64,000 nt of DNA from Vibrio alfacsensis (GTDB taxonomy: Bacteria > Pseudomonadota > Gammaproteobacteria > Enterobacterales > Vibrionaceae): assembly GCF_003544875.1 (NCBI RefSeq), contig NZ_CP032094.1, positions 682,001 to 746,000 on the forward strand, given 5' to 3'. The notes beneath the pieces are model-generated. The model was given only the letters and a program-made list of their open reading frames with translations, searched no databases and was not told the origin of the DNA. Within the stretch, counting starts at the first letter, position 1. Every line of letters starts with the position of its first letter. The position numbers were made by a program, and so were the translations under genes. Of the stretch, positions 28,813-37,649 are shown piece by piece.

Positions 28813-29340
28813 TTACTTACATGGATTGAGAGTTAAAGTATAACTCTCATCAGCATTAAATGGGGCACCGTAAATGATGCTGCAGTTACTTTCGTTTGCA
28901 GTGGCATCATTACGGGGGGTGATGTACACCAGGTTGGTACTCCCCAACACACGAACTAACCAATCACTATCGCCGTTGTGATCTTCAAGTTCGGTGACTA
29001 TTGTGGACAAGCTGTTTACGTCTGCGCCAGGATAGCCAAATCGAAAAACACAATATTTTTCTTTTTGGCACTCATCAAATGGTAAATCGTAAGTATTTCC
29101 TGATGTATCAGGCTTAGAATGAGAAGCAAATGGAACATCCTCTAACCCAGCTATCGCCATTTTACTGTAACCCAACGCAAGGCCTGATTGAATGGCGGCT
29201 TTCATGCCCTCTAGGCGGGCTTCGCGGGCGTCATCTTGAATGTTCAAAAAACGAGGTGCTGCGGTCACCGCTAAAATACCGAGTATGACAATAACAACAA
29301 CAAGCTCAATTAAAGTAAAACCAGATTCTTTTTCATACAA
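28813..29340 (-). CDS. Type IV pilin-like protein (prepilin N-terminal motif)
   Basis: A 175-residue protein with a short basic leader and the prepilin peptidase site, GFTLIELVVVIVILGILA, with cleavage expected after the Gly and Glu at position 5 of the mature protein. The C-terminal globular domain has two Cys pairs (DECQKEKYC and a distal NCSIIYG...NPC). It resembles MSHA or PilA-like minor pilins. It stands alone, so the assembly system is elsewhere. The stop lies right beside the split terminator. Confidence 0.9.
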   Translation of the reverse strand: MYEKESGFTLIELVVVIVILGILAVTAAPRFLNIQDDAREARLEGMKAAIQSGLALGYSKMAIAGLEDVPFASHSKPDTSGNTYDLPFDECQKEKYCVFRFGYPGADVNSLSTIVTELEDHNGDSDWLVRVLGSTNLVYITPRNDATANESNCSIIYGAPFNADESYTLTLNPCK

Positions 29341-29761
29341 TCTCTTAGTTTTCTAGGGTTTTAGTCTGACATATTTATTGTTTTTGGTTTGTCAAACTGA
29401 TTGTGTGGTTTTTAATGAGTTATTCATCGCGAATTTCTATATTTAACTAGAATTATAATACGGAGATCTAGGTTGGGGTAGTGGTCGTGCGTTAAATTTT
29501 CCAATCTAATGTTAACTAAAATTGAAAGTTTCATAATATGAACTCGATGGGTTCATTTATTAGTACATTTTGATTGTGTTTTTTGTGAGCTTGGTTGATC
29601 CTATGCGCCGATTAAAGACCTGATATCCTCTTGTCTTATCGACTAAATTCCCAATTGTCGTGAGTGGTTCTATTTTACGAGTATTTCGCACGTAGGGCCT
29701 ACTTCTCAATGCTTGCTGATTGGGGCACTTCTTTTTTACATTAACAATAAGAATCACATCG
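29341..29761. other. Intergenic region between divergent pilin and TauE genes
   Basis: AT-rich; should carry both promoters. No gene, repeat or hairpin seen. Confidence 0.4.
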
Positions 29762-30484
29762 ATGGAATTCGATTCTACTAACTTGCTTGCGATGGGGCTG
29801 ATCTTTCTCGGCTCTTATGTTCAAACAGCTATCGGTTTTGGCCTAGCAATTGTGGCGGCGCCGCTTCTTATCATTCTAGCGCCGGAATACGTGCCTGCAC
29901 CGATCTGTTTAGTTGCATTGTTTATCTCATTGATGAATGCCATGAAACACAGAAGCAGTGTTGAAATTGGTGGATTAAAAATGGCCTTAATTGGCCGAGT
30001 GCCGGGTTCGATAGCTGGTGGGGCCTTGTTGTTTTTTGTTTCCACAGAAGCGCTGACACTTTGGATCGGACTGTTGGTGTTGTTTGCTGTCGTGGTGAGC
30101 GCACTGCCGTTTCGTATAGAGCCGACACCAGGTCGAATGTCTGTTGCTGGCTTTTTCTCTGGGCTATTTGGTACCAGTTCAGCCATCGGAGGTCCTCCAA
30201 TGGCGCTATTGCTTCAGCATCAAGATGCAAACCAGTTACGCGGTAACCTTTCGGCGTTTTTTGTGTTTAGTTCGATTATCTCGTTGGTGATTCAAATTCC
30301 GGCCGGCTTTTTTACTCTGCATCATTTAGTTATCACTATCCCTTTGTTGCCAAGTGCAGCATTCGGCTATTGGTTGGCGATCAAAACAACGCAGTCTTTG
30401 CCTAAAGAAAAAATTCGTATTGGTGCATTAACATTATGTTTGGTGAGCGGTTTAACCGCAGTAATTCAAGGTCTTGCGTTATAG
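29762..30484 (+). CDS. TauE/SafE-family sulfite/organosulfonate exporter-like protein
   Basis: A 240-residue membrane protein with about eight hydrophobic segments in two similar halves, each with the GxxVQTAIGFGLAIVAAPLL or GLFGTSSAIGGPPMAL type motif that defines the TauE/SafE (DUF81) family. Members export sulfite, sulfoacetate or related anions. I place the start at ATG 29762; an upstream TTG frame extends it without a good site. A single gene; the substrate is unknown. Confidence 0.88.
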   Translation: MEFDSTNLLAMGLIFLGSYVQTAIGFGLAIVAAPLLIILAPEYVPAPICLVALFISLMNAMKHRSSVEIGGLKMALIGRVPGSIAGGALLFFVSTEALTLWIGLLVLFAVVVSALPFRIEPTPGRMSVAGFFSGLFGTSSAIGGPPMALLLQHQDANQLRGNLSAFFVFSSIISLVIQIPAGFFTLHHLVITIPLLPSAAFGYWLAIKTTQSLPKEKIRIGALTLCLVSGLTAVIQGLAL

Positions 30485-30586
30485 GGTATGTTGCTCTAAG
30501 CGGAGCGTGTTTACTTTGATTAAAAGCACTTTACAAAACCAAATCGCTCTATAAAATCGCGTCACTTTTTGTATGTTGAGTTAGAT

Positions 30587-31492
30587 ATGAACAACAGTCG
30601 TTACGGAAACGTTATGGCCGCACTCTCTTTCGTTATTTGGGGGTTGTTGCCAATTTACTATCGTTATTTACCTAATGCGGCAATGGATGAGCTGTTAGCC
30701 TTGAGAATTATCGGTTCAGTACCGGTAGGGATTCTATTGGTCTTTGCAATGACGCGTCGTTGGCCAAACTGGGCAGAAATTTGGCAAGATCAAAAGTCCC
30801 TAGGTTATGCATTTTTAGCCAGCAGTTTAATGTGTATCTCATGGGTTGCTTTTATTTGGGCTCTAACTAACAACCGTGTAATTGATGCAAGCCTAGGTTT
30901 TTTTATTGGCCCGCTGATTTCTGTTGCGCTTGGCGTATTTGTGTTGGGTGATAAATTATCCAAGGGCAAGTTCGCTGCCATTCTTTTAGCGGCGGTAGGC
31001 GTGATATACCAAGTCGTTCTATATGGGAAACTGCCAATGGTAGCGCTTACGATGGGCTTGTTTTTTTCTCTTTATGGCCTGTTCAAGAAAAAGGTTAATT
31101 ACAATTGGAGCACCACACTTTTTGTTGAGGCATTATTGCTGACCCCAATTGCGTGTGGGTATTTATTGTTTAAGCAAGTCACCGTCGGAAACTTATCGTC
31201 AACTGTCGATCTGGGTACCTTTTTGTTGTACCTCGGCAGTGCACCAGTGACTATTCTGCCTTTGATTTTCTACTCAATAGCAATTCGCATCACGAGCTTA
31301 TCATCAGTCGGTCTCATGCAATACATTGAGCCTAGCCTTCAATTCATCCTTGCCGTTCTGTTTTTCGGGGAATTGTTTGATAGCGTAAAGGCAGTGACAT
31401 TTGCATTTATCTGGGTAGGCCTACTGCTTACGGTTATTGAGGGAGTTTTTTCACGTGCCAGGCGTGGAAAAATGCCAGCACACCCAGTATAA
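30587..31492 (+). CDS. rarD: RarD-type EamA (DMT) transporter
   Basis: About 301 residues with ten membrane helices (two EamA repeats). The N-terminal GNVMAALSFVIWGLLPIYYR and the YKTIPA-less segments SLGFFIGPLISVALGVF and SVGLMQYIEPSLQF are hallmarks of RarD (chloramphenicol-sensitive protein), a member of the drug/metabolite transporter superfamily. The physiological substrate of RarD is not established. The ATG at 30587 is preferred over the TTG six codons upstream. Confidence 0.88.
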   Translation: MNNSRYGNVMAALSFVIWGLLPIYYRYLPNAAMDELLALRIIGSVPVGILLVFAMTRRWPNWAEIWQDQKSLGYAFLASSLMCISWVAFIWALTNNRVIDASLGFFIGPLISVALGVFVLGDKLSKGKFAAILLAAVGVIYQVVLYGKLPMVALTMGLFFSLYGLFKKKVNYNWSTTLFVEALLLTPIACGYLLFKQVTVGNLSSTVDLGTFLLYLGSAPVTILPLIFYSIAIRITSLSSVGLMQYIEPSLQFILAVLFFGELFDSVKAVTFAFIWVGLLLTVIEGVFSRARRGKMPAHPV

Positions 31493-31578
31493 AACAAACG
31501 ACTTTCAGGGACGTACCCAAGCATCTTATGGGTGTTTGGGTATACTGAATAACAGTAGATCCCAAAGAAGGAACGTTT

Positions 31579-31965
31579 ATGATCACCGCTCTCTATGCTT
31601 GTGTTTTAGCACTTCTCCTCATTTGGCTTGCCTTTCAAGTCATCAAACAACGACGAATTAACAAAGTAGCCTATGCGGATGGCGGGGTAGAGCCCTTACA
31701 GATTGCAAGAAGTGCCCAAAGTAATGCCGCAGAATACATTCCTATCACGCTTATTTTGATGTGCCTTTTAGAGTATAACGGCGCGTCAGTTTGGTGGGTA
31801 CATATAACGGGATTGTTATTCGTGGTTGGGCGGGTGCTTCATGCTCGAGCTATATTATCTAATCAATTGAAAGGGCGCGTGACGGGCATGAAGCTGACGT
31901 TTGCTAGTATGCTTACCCTCGTTATTTTGAATCTGTTTTATTTGCCATATGGAAACTTATGGTGA
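31579..31965 (+). CDS. MAPEG-family membrane protein (YecN-like)
   Basis: A 128-residue protein with four membrane helices. The pattern RSAQSNAAEYIPITLILM with Glu and Asn, and GRVLHARAI, is that of the MAPEG family (membrane-associated eicosanoid and glutathione metabolism proteins; YecN in E. coli). Bacterial members may act as glutathione transferases, but the role here is unknown. AAGGA precedes the ATG. Its last codons overlap the start of the next gene by seven bases, so the two form an operon. Confidence 0.85.
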   Translation: MITALYACVLALLLIWLAFQVIKQRRINKVAYADGGVEPLQIARSAQSNAAEYIPITLILMCLLEYNGASVWWVHITGLLFVVGRVLHARAILSNQLKGRVTGMKLTFASMLTLVILNLFYLPYGNLW

Positions 31966-32492
31966 AAACGCGCATTTATTTACCCCCGCCTTGGCTCCTT
32001 GTACTCATTGGACTCGTACTTAATATTGCCGCTATTTTGTTAACCAGTGTTGTGTTGGATAAACTGAGTCAAGTAAACACGAGTATTACAGAACAAAAAG
32101 CCGACAATTTATATTCTATTCAACGTGCTTGGGATAGCGTCGAAGTGTTAGAGCGAAAGCGAGAAATGTTGCTCTTACATGTTCACTTAAATCAATCCAG
32201 TTCCTTGCCGCTCTTAATTGAAGACGCAATGCGAGGTCACTTGTCATCCTGGACTGGTCAAGAGATTGGCCCAATAACACCAGAGCAGTTGCCAGAGCTA
32301 ATGGGGCAAATCAACCAAGCTCAGTCGACGCTGCGAGAGCAAATTGACAACCACTATCTGAACAATCTTGATCTTACGGAAGAAATGCTTCGTTTGGCAG
32401 GTAAGATGTCATGGTATAAAAGCATCGCATTGTTCCTTCAAGTCTTTGGATTGGCACTCATTCTGGCGCGTGATTTAGCGAGAAAACCTTAA
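31959..32492 (+). CDS. Two-helix membrane protein with periplasmic helical domain
   Basis: A 177-residue protein with a membrane helix near each end (residues 12-33 and 152-170) and a helical, probably coiled-coil central part (SQVNTSITEQKADNLYSIQ, LERKREMLLLHVHLNQ). The layout resembles the sensory part of a receptor without output domain. I do not recognise a family. The start overlaps the stop of the MAPEG gene, so it is probably co-translated with it. Confidence 0.75.
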   Translation: MVKTRIYLPPPWLLVLIGLVLNIAAILLTSVVLDKLSQVNTSITEQKADNLYSIQRAWDSVEVLERKREMLLLHVHLNQSSSLPLLIEDAMRGHLSSWTGQEIGPITPEQLPELMGQINQAQSTLREQIDNHYLNNLDLTEEMLRLAGKMSWYKSIALFLQVFGLALILARDLARKP

Positions 32493-32642
32493 CCTTTCAA
32501 TCTACGACTGAGCATCATAATGTGCTTGAGAATAGAACCTATTCACGCTCATTTCACATTCAAATTGTTACAGTTCCCATTCGAATAAAGCTGGAGGCTG
32601 TGGTAGCTTTCGCGTGTATTTATTTTCTAATTGGTTGTATTG

Positions 32643-33182
32643 ATGAAGAAAACACTTAGTTTGCTAGGGATAGCTTCTGTCACCTGTTCACAATCTGTCT
32701 ATGCGATGAGTGAAAAAGATTGGGATGTTTTAACCGATATTGGCGCTTATGGATTGGTTGCAACGGCTGCTGCAGTTCCTGTATATAAAGGGGATTGGGA
32801 GGGCTTTTGGCAAGCGGGTTTTAGTATTGGTACCGCATCGGGAATCGGTTTACTCGGAAAAGTCACCATTGATGCCGAGAGACCAGACAAAAGCGGTAAC
32901 GACAGTTTTCCATCGAACCATACAGCAAACGCTTTTGCGTCTGCAACAAACTTGTATTTGCGTTATGGCTGGGAAGCGGGGTTACCTGCTTATGGTGTCG
33001 CAGCGTTAGTTAGTGTTGGGCGAGTAGAAGCCAAGAAGCATTATTGGCGTGATGTGTTAGCGGGAGCCGCACTAGGGACGTTAAGTGCTTATGTATTTAC
33101 GGATGCGTATGATGAAAATGTCCAGCTTGTACCATGGGTGACGAGTGAAGACGTGGGTGTATCGATCACCTATCGTTGGTAA
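32643..33182 (+). CDS. PAP2-family phosphatase
   Basis: About 179 residues with a signal peptide (MKKTLSLLGIASVTCSQSVYA) and the three phosphatidic-acid phosphatase motifs: KVTIDAERPDKSG, FPSNHTANAF and VGRVEAKKHYWRDVL, with the catalytic His in each of the last two. It is a secreted or periplasmic lipid phosphatase or related non-specific acid phosphatase. It is short for the family and ends in a strand-like VGVSITYRW that could insert in the outer membrane. The start at 32643 gives a normal signal peptide; an upstream start would add three residues. Confidence 0.88.
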   Translation: MKKTLSLLGIASVTCSQSVYAMSEKDWDVLTDIGAYGLVATAAAVPVYKGDWEGFWQAGFSIGTASGIGLLGKVTIDAERPDKSGNDSFPSNHTANAFASATNLYLRYGWEAGLPAYGVAALVSVGRVEAKKHYWRDVLAGAALGTLSAYVFTDAYDENVQLVPWVTSEDVGVSITYRW

Positions 33183-33237
33183 AATTAGGTCAAAGAACTT
33201 TATATCCGCTTGGGTATAATTGGTACCAGTTACAGAA

Positions 33238-33281
33238 GTAAGGACGACCTTACCGCTCTTAGTCTTTTTGGGGACGACCCC
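33238..33281 (+). promoter_or_regulatory. Guanidine-II (mini-ykkC) riboswitch
   Basis: There are two hairpins with identical ACGA loops: GTAAGG-ACGA-CCTTAC (33238-33253) and GGGG-ACGA-CCCC (33270-33281). Two small stems with ACGR tetraloops are the defining feature of the mini-ykkC motif, known to bind guanidine. The second stem lies five bases before the AGGA ribosome binding site of the next gene, a Gdx/SugE-type exporter, the classic target. Ligand binding would free the site and raise translation. Confidence 0.93.
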
Positions 33282-33298
33282 ATTTTCAGGAAATATGT

Positions 33299-33613
33299 AT
33301 GGCATGGGTCGTTTTATTTATCGCGGGTTTGTGTGAAGTGGCGTGGGCGGTTGGTCTTAAGTACTCGGAAGGTTTTAGTAAACTTGCCCCATCGGCATTT
33401 ACCGTTACGTTTATGGTGCTGAGCTTCTGGCTATTAGGTATTGCTTTAAGAACGCTTCCTCTTGGTATTGCTTATGGTGTTTGGGTTGGCATTGGAGCCA
33501 TAGGTACCGCAATTGTTAGTATTTATTTGTTTAGTGAACCAGCAACGTTAATCAAGCTTATTAGCTTACTTCTGATTGTTGCAGGCATTGCTGGATTAAA
33601 GTTTGCTGCCTAG
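33299..33613 (+). CDS. gdx: Guanidinium exporter Gdx (SugE-type SMR protein)
   Basis: A 104-residue small multidrug resistance protein with four helices. The conserved membrane Glu lies in AGLCEVAWAVGLKYSEGF (Glu13), and the W-G-K pattern after it is that of the SugE/Gdx subgroup, which exports guanidinium in exchange for protons as a dual-topology dimer. The guanidine-II riboswitch just upstream strongly supports this subgroup over general drug exporters of the EmrE type. The gene is a single unit closed by the terminator at 33651. Confidence 0.95.
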   Translation: MAWVVLFIAGLCEVAWAVGLKYSEGFSKLAPSAFTVTFMVLSFWLLGIALRTLPLGIAYGVWVGIGAIGTAIVSIYLFSEPATLIKLISLLLIVAGIAGLKFAA

Positions 33614-33650
33614 CATTTAGCACTTCATTTTTACAATGAGCACCGAAAAG

Positions 33651-33684
33651 AAAGCCAGAGTTTGACTTATATTCTCTGGCTTTT
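33651..33684. terminator. Bidirectional terminator
   Basis: AAAGCCAGAG/CTCTGGCTTTT with A and T runs on both sides, placed between the convergent gdx and EamA genes. Confidence 0.85.
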
Positions 33685-33705
33685 ATTTTGCGTTTAATCA
33701 GACGT

Positions 33706-34605
33706 TTAACGTTTCAATAACGGCAGTTTTAAATGCTGTCCAAAAACATTGATTAATGCCCCTGTGACGATCAATGCCCCGCCTAAGTAAGTCCAGATGG
33801 ATGGCAGCTCACCGAAGAAAATAATCCCAAGAATAACCGAGAAGATAATTTGCACATAAGAGTAAGCGGAGGCTTTTCCAGCTTCTTGAGTTTGCATGGC
33901 TTTGGTTAAACCGAGTTGCCCAATCTGAGTGAACACGCCGACCAAGATGAGCATCATAGTAAGGTACGCATCAGGCATAACGAATTGATCGCCAATCAGA
34001 ATGATCGAGGCAGGAAGCGCGACTAAAGGGAAGTAAAAAATGATCACCGAACTGTCTTCTGTTTGACTCAGCTTTCTGACAATAACATATGCGATGGAGC
34101 TTCCAAATGCGCCTAATATCGCGATCATTACGCTGAACATGGGTAATGTTTGCTGAGCATTTGGACCCGTATCACCGCTTACCATCACGTAGACGCCAAG
34201 TAAGCAGAGTACGATACAAAGGAGCGTAGAAAAATGAATGCGTTCTTTAAGAAAAAATACAGCGAGCAGTGCAGTATAAACAGGGTGGATGTACTGAAAA
34301 ATGGTTGCTTCAGCTAAAGGTAAGGTTGTGACAGAGTAGTACACGCACATTAATGCCATGGTTCCAACCGCCCCGCGCGCAAACAGCAATGGTTTGTTGT
34401 TCCCCCATACGGAAATGCCTTTACGCTTTACATCGGCATAGCTGATGATTAAAGAAACGAGAGCCCTTGCAGCCACAATTTCAAACACTGGAATACCATA
34501 CAAACTAACGTGTTTCACCGTCGCAGACATGAGTGCGAAGCCGAAAGCAGATAGCACCATGAAGCGCACGCCGATAGGAATCATAGAATTGAGAGTATTA
34601 GGCAT
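33706..34605 (-). CDS. EamA/DMT-family transporter
   Basis: About 299 residues from ATG 34605 (MPNTLNSMIPIG); an upstream ATG at 34644 would add 13 unlikely residues. There are ten membrane helices in two EamA repeats, with the typical EATIFQYIHPVYTALLAVFFLKERI at the end of repeat one and the same pattern (ASAYSYVQIIFSVILGIIFFGEL) in repeat two. It exports an unknown metabolite. It is close to the S-adenosylmethionine/purine exporter-like group in appearance, but that is not certain. Confidence 0.85.
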   Translation of the reverse strand: MPNTLNSMIPIGVRFMVLSAFGFALMSATVKHVSLYGIPVFEIVAARALVSLIISYADVKRKGISVWGNNKPLLFARGAVGTMALMCVYYSVTTLPLAEATIFQYIHPVYTALLAVFFLKERIHFSTLLCIVLCLLGVYVMVSGDTGPNAQQTLPMFSVMIAILGAFGSSIAYVIVRKLSQTEDSSVIIFYFPLVALPASIILIGDQFVMPDAYLTMMLILVGVFTQIGQLGLTKAMQTQEAGKASAYSYVQIIFSVILGIIFFGELPSIWTYLGGALIVTGALINVFGQHLKLPLLKR

Positions 34606-34773
34606 CTTGTGGCTCTTTTTTTGTTGGAGATCGCACTTTAGCATACTAAATGGCGTAATGAATCAAAGCTTTGGGCTTCAGTATGTCAGCGTAGTGGCTT
34701 ATGGTTGTAGGTAAAGGGTTAGTATGCAGAATGGTTAAAAACAGAGTGAAAAATAGAGTGAAAAGGAGGGAAT

Positions 34774-35232
34774 ATGATTCCGATTCAAGCGACGCATGTA
34801 TCTGCCGTGGTGCTCTCTGAATTTGATGGCACTTATAAAATGCTATTACTCGATAGGGTAAAAGGTGGATATTGGTGTCATGTTGCAGGTGGCGTTGAAT
34901 CTGGTGAAGAGGGATGGCAAACCATTCTAAGAGAGCTCAAAGAGGAAACTCAAATTGACGCGTTAGAGCTTCATAGCGCAGATTTCTTAGAACAGTTTTA
35001 TGAAGCCAAGAAAAATCGAATAATGGTGGTCCCTTGTTTTGTGATTTTTTGTAAGCCGAATCAGAATGTCATTCTTAACCATGAACATACCGATTTCCGA
35101 TGGTGTTCGTTAGAGGAAGCCAAACACTTAGCCCCTTTTGCTAATCAACATCGACTGTACGAGCATGTATGGGCTCATTATATAGAACAGGCTCCGAGTC
35201 AGTTTACTCGTATCAATATTGCAGATGTGTAA
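34774..35232 (+). CDS. NUDIX hydrolase
   Basis: A 152-residue protein with a full Nudix box, GGVESGEEGWQTILREL followed by KEETQI (residues 40-62), fitting Gx5Ex7REUxEExGU with Glu residues for metal binding. It would hydrolyse a nucleoside diphosphate linked to another group; the substrate cannot be told. The AGGAGG-like GGAGG ribosome binding site before ATG 34774 is strong. Single gene. Confidence 0.9.
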   Translation: MIPIQATHVSAVVLSEFDGTYKMLLLDRVKGGYWCHVAGGVESGEEGWQTILRELKEETQIDALELHSADFLEQFYEAKKNRIMVVPCFVIFCKPNQNVILNHEHTDFRWCSLEEAKHLAPFANQHRLYEHVWAHYIEQAPSQFTRINIADV

Positions 35233-35390
35233 AAGCCATGAAATCTGAGTTCAAACTCTAAGTTCTCTTGCCTTACATTCGTCACAATGTTGCTCATATG
35301 TTAATCTGGAAGGGCTGTTAATTTGGAAACGAGAATAACCTGAGATCAGGCCGCATTAGGAATATATCCGAGTGCTTAAGGAGAAAACCC

Positions 35391-36803
35391 ATGAATGCCA
35401 TTGTAGATATTGAAGTTGGTCATGAATTACCACAAACATTAGATCGACTGAGAGCGTCTTATCTTTTGGAACCTTACCCAAGTCTAGAAATCAGAAAGCA
35501 GAAACTGAACCTCCTTAAGACCACGATTTTGGATCATCAACAGGCGCTCGTCACCGCGTTAAGTGCTGATTTTGGTTATCGTTCTGAATTTGATAGCGCG
35601 ATGACGGATGTATTGCCGACGGTCGCACAAATCGATTATACCGTGAAGCGCCTTAATAAGTGGTGTAAACCGAGTCGACGTCATGCCGGTTTACTGCTGA
35701 CCCCATCATCAGTATCTGTTGAATATCAACCAGTCGGTGTCGTTGGTATCATTTCTCCTTGGAACTTTCCTGTCATTTTGAGTTTGTCACCGCTAGTGAC
35801 AGCGCTGGCTGCTGGCAACCGAGTCATGATCAAGTTGAGTGAGTTTACGCCTCAGACCAATAAAGTGATTACTGATATCTGCCGTGCATTGCCAGAGGAT
35901 GTGGTGGTTGTAGAGGGAGAGGCGGATGTGGCGCAGGCGTTCAGTAAATTGCCATTTGATCATTTGCTTTTTACAGGATCAACCAATGTAGGGCGTGCGG
36001 TGGCGAAAGCCGCGGCCGAAAATTTAACCCCCGTTACGTTGGAGCTTGGTGGCAAATCTCCGGTTATTGTGGCTGATGATGCGGATTTGAATAAAGCGGT
36101 GGATACCATTCTGTTTGGTAAGTGCATTAATGCCGGACAAATATGTGTTGCGCCTGACTACGCCTTTGTCCCAGAGCGTAAAGTCGACGAATTTATCGCT
36201 CTCTTTCTCAAACGTTTTGAAAGCTTGTATGTTAATGGCAAACAAGAGCAGGGGCTTACTCATATTATTAACCAGCGTCAGTTTGAACGCTTAAAAGCGG
36301 TGCTTGAAGATGCAAAAGCAAAAGGCGCAGAGGTCCATACCGTAGCTAATGCTCAAACAGACGGGCGATGCTTGTACCCACACTTGGTCACTCATGTTTC
36401 AGAAGACATGACCATCATGAAAGAAGAAATTTTTGGCCCTCTTATGCCAATCAAACCTTATTCGAACATTGAAGAGGTGCTTTCGTACATTAATCAGAAT
36501 CAGCGACCACTAGCGCTGTACATTATGTCTAACGACAAAAGCATGATCGAACACATAACAAGAAATACGCACAGTGGCGGCGTAGGTATCAACGATACGA
36601 TTTTGCATGTAGGCGCAGAAGATGCACCATTTGGTGGTATCGGTGAGTCTGGTATTGGGCATTATCATGGCGAAGAGGGCTTTAGAACCTTTAGTCATGC
36701 TAAAACCGTCCTACACACACCAACATGGCTGCCTCGTGTCAGTTTATTGCTAGAGCGACGTGGTACGGCTATTAAGGCATTGAAAAGACTGTTTCTACGC
36801 TAG
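35391..36803 (+). CDS. Coniferyl-aldehyde-dehydrogenase-type aldehyde dehydrogenase
   Basis: A 470-residue NAD(P)+-dependent aldehyde dehydrogenase. The motifs are IISPWNFPV (cofactor), FTGSTNVGRAVAK, the catalytic Glu in LELGGKSPVIV (about 216), the catalytic Cys in GQICVAPDY (about 250) and EEIFGPLMP. The C-terminal part, including GIGHYHGEEGFRTFSH and a basic hydrophobic tail, is of the CALDH subgroup, close to fatty aldehyde dehydrogenases with a membrane-binding end. It oxidises aromatic or long-chain aldehydes to acids. GGAG ends six bases before the ATG. The true substrate in vibrios is unproven. Confidence 0.9.
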   Translation: MNAIVDIEVGHELPQTLDRLRASYLLEPYPSLEIRKQKLNLLKTTILDHQQALVTALSADFGYRSEFDSAMTDVLPTVAQIDYTVKRLNKWCKPSRRHAGLLLTPSSVSVEYQPVGVVGIISPWNFPVILSLSPLVTALAAGNRVMIKLSEFTPQTNKVITDICRALPEDVVVVEGEADVAQAFSKLPFDHLLFTGSTNVGRAVAKAAAENLTPVTLELGGKSPVIVADDADLNKAVDTILFGKCINAGQICVAPDYAFVPERKVDEFIALFLKRFESLYVNGKQEQGLTHIINQRQFERLKAVLEDAKAKGAEVHTVANAQTDGRCLYPHLVTHVSEDMTIMKEEIFGPLMPIKPYSNIEEVLSYINQNQRPLALYIMSNDKSMIEHITRNTHSGGVGINDTILHVGAEDAPFGGIGESGIGHYHGEEGFRTFSHAKTVLHTPTWLPRVSLLLERRGTAIKALKRLFLR

Positions 36804-36824
36804 CGAGCTACGCCGACAATCAGC

Positions 36825-36922
36825 GTACTGCGATAGCTAACAAGTATTGCAATAGGCACAGAAGTACTGCGATAGATAATAAGTATTGCTATAGGCAAAG
36901 CAGTGCGATAGTCCAACAAGTT
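36825..36922. repeat. Tandem repeat: 2.5 copies of 39 bp built from a 19-20 bp unit
   Basis: GTACTGCGATAGCTAACAAG, GTATTGCAATAGGCACAGAA, GTACTGCGATAGATAATAAG, GTATTGCTATAGGCAAAGCA and GTGCGATAGTCCAACAAG follow one another: five related units. It lies between the aldehyde dehydrogenase stop and its terminator. Confidence 0.75.
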
Positions 36923-36934
36923 AAACAGCCAAAT

Positions 36935-36974
36935 AAAAGAGCGATTGGTTTCTATCCATCGCTCTTTTATTTTC
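36935..36974 (+). terminator. Rho-independent terminator
   Basis: AAAAGAGCGAT/ATCGCTCTTTTATTTT, an 11-bp stem with T tail. Confidence 0.85.
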
Positions 36975-37052
36975 TGGTTTTAAGAATAATAATTGCTTCT
37001 TAATGGTCACTTAAACGGTCTGTGGCCATTGCCACTTTTGCGTTAAGTAGAG

Positions 37053-37320
37053 TTACTCTACACAGCTCCAGCCCGTTGTATCAATCGAATTTATCCAATC
37101 GGCAATGAGTTGTACGCCCTCATCGTGCACAACGTGACGACCTCATTCAGGCATCATATTGCCATTGTCTACATCGGTCGGATAAACACATCAGTCGGAA
37201 CAAGCACCAGGCGGAATAAACTCAGTTCAACTCAGTGTACGTTGCGTGCCGATGGGTGAAATAGAATTCATTCGTGTGGTGGTTTGTGGCGCATCAAAGA
37301 TCAGGTTTGTGGGAGAACGT
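37053..37320 (-). pseudogene. C-terminal remnant of a diheme-cytochrome-like protein
   Basis: The minus frame ending at TAA 37053-37055 reads VHDEGVQLIADWINSIDTTG, preceded by PTDVDNGNMMPE and, further up, TRMNSISPIGTQRTLS, with three in-frame TGA stops between. The pattern MMPxxGRxVVxxxGVxLIxDWI is that of the C-terminal end of SO2930-type diheme c-type cytochromes, as I remember them. Only about 90 codons remain, with no start. It is a gene relic overlapping the NifW-like upstream region on the other strand. Confidence 0.5.
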
Positions 37321-37338
37321 ATACTTACCGCTCCGTTG

Positions 37339-37635
37339 ATGAATACAGATAAGAAAGCTATGAGCCCAAACGATATCCAAGCCAAAATTGCCAGCTTTAC
37401 TTGTATTGAAGAAGCTCTGGATTACTTTGAGATAAGCTTTGACCGCCGCTTTATCGACACGAACAGAGTGGAACTCGTAAAACGCTTTAATGGCTATTTG
37501 ATTCTCACTAAACCTGATGATTGGTTTTCTGGTCGACGCGCATTGAAGAACGCTTATTGCAAAGTTCAGCGTAGTTTGTTGGATAAAACCACACGCTCAG
37601 CATGCCGCGGCTGCACTTCTTGCCAGCGTCGCTAG
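37339..37635 (+). CDS. NifW-like nitrogenase-stabilising family protein
   Basis: About 98 residues (ATG 37339; ATG 37360 is also possible). The segment IEEALDYFEISFDRRFIDTNRVELVKRFNGYL resembles the NifW family core (EDFFxFFxVxYDxxVVxVNRLHILxRFxxYL). The C-terminus has four Cys-rich residues (ACRGCTSC). NifW protects nitrogenase from oxygen in diazotrophs, but no nif genes lie nearby, so here the role is unknown; homologues occur in vibrios without nitrogenase. Confidence 0.65.
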   Translation: MNTDKKAMSPNDIQAKIASFTCIEEALDYFEISFDRRFIDTNRVELVKRFNGYLILTKPDDWFSGRRALKNAYCKVQRSLLDKTTRSACRGCTSCQRR

Positions 37636-37649
37636 GTTCTGTATTTAAT

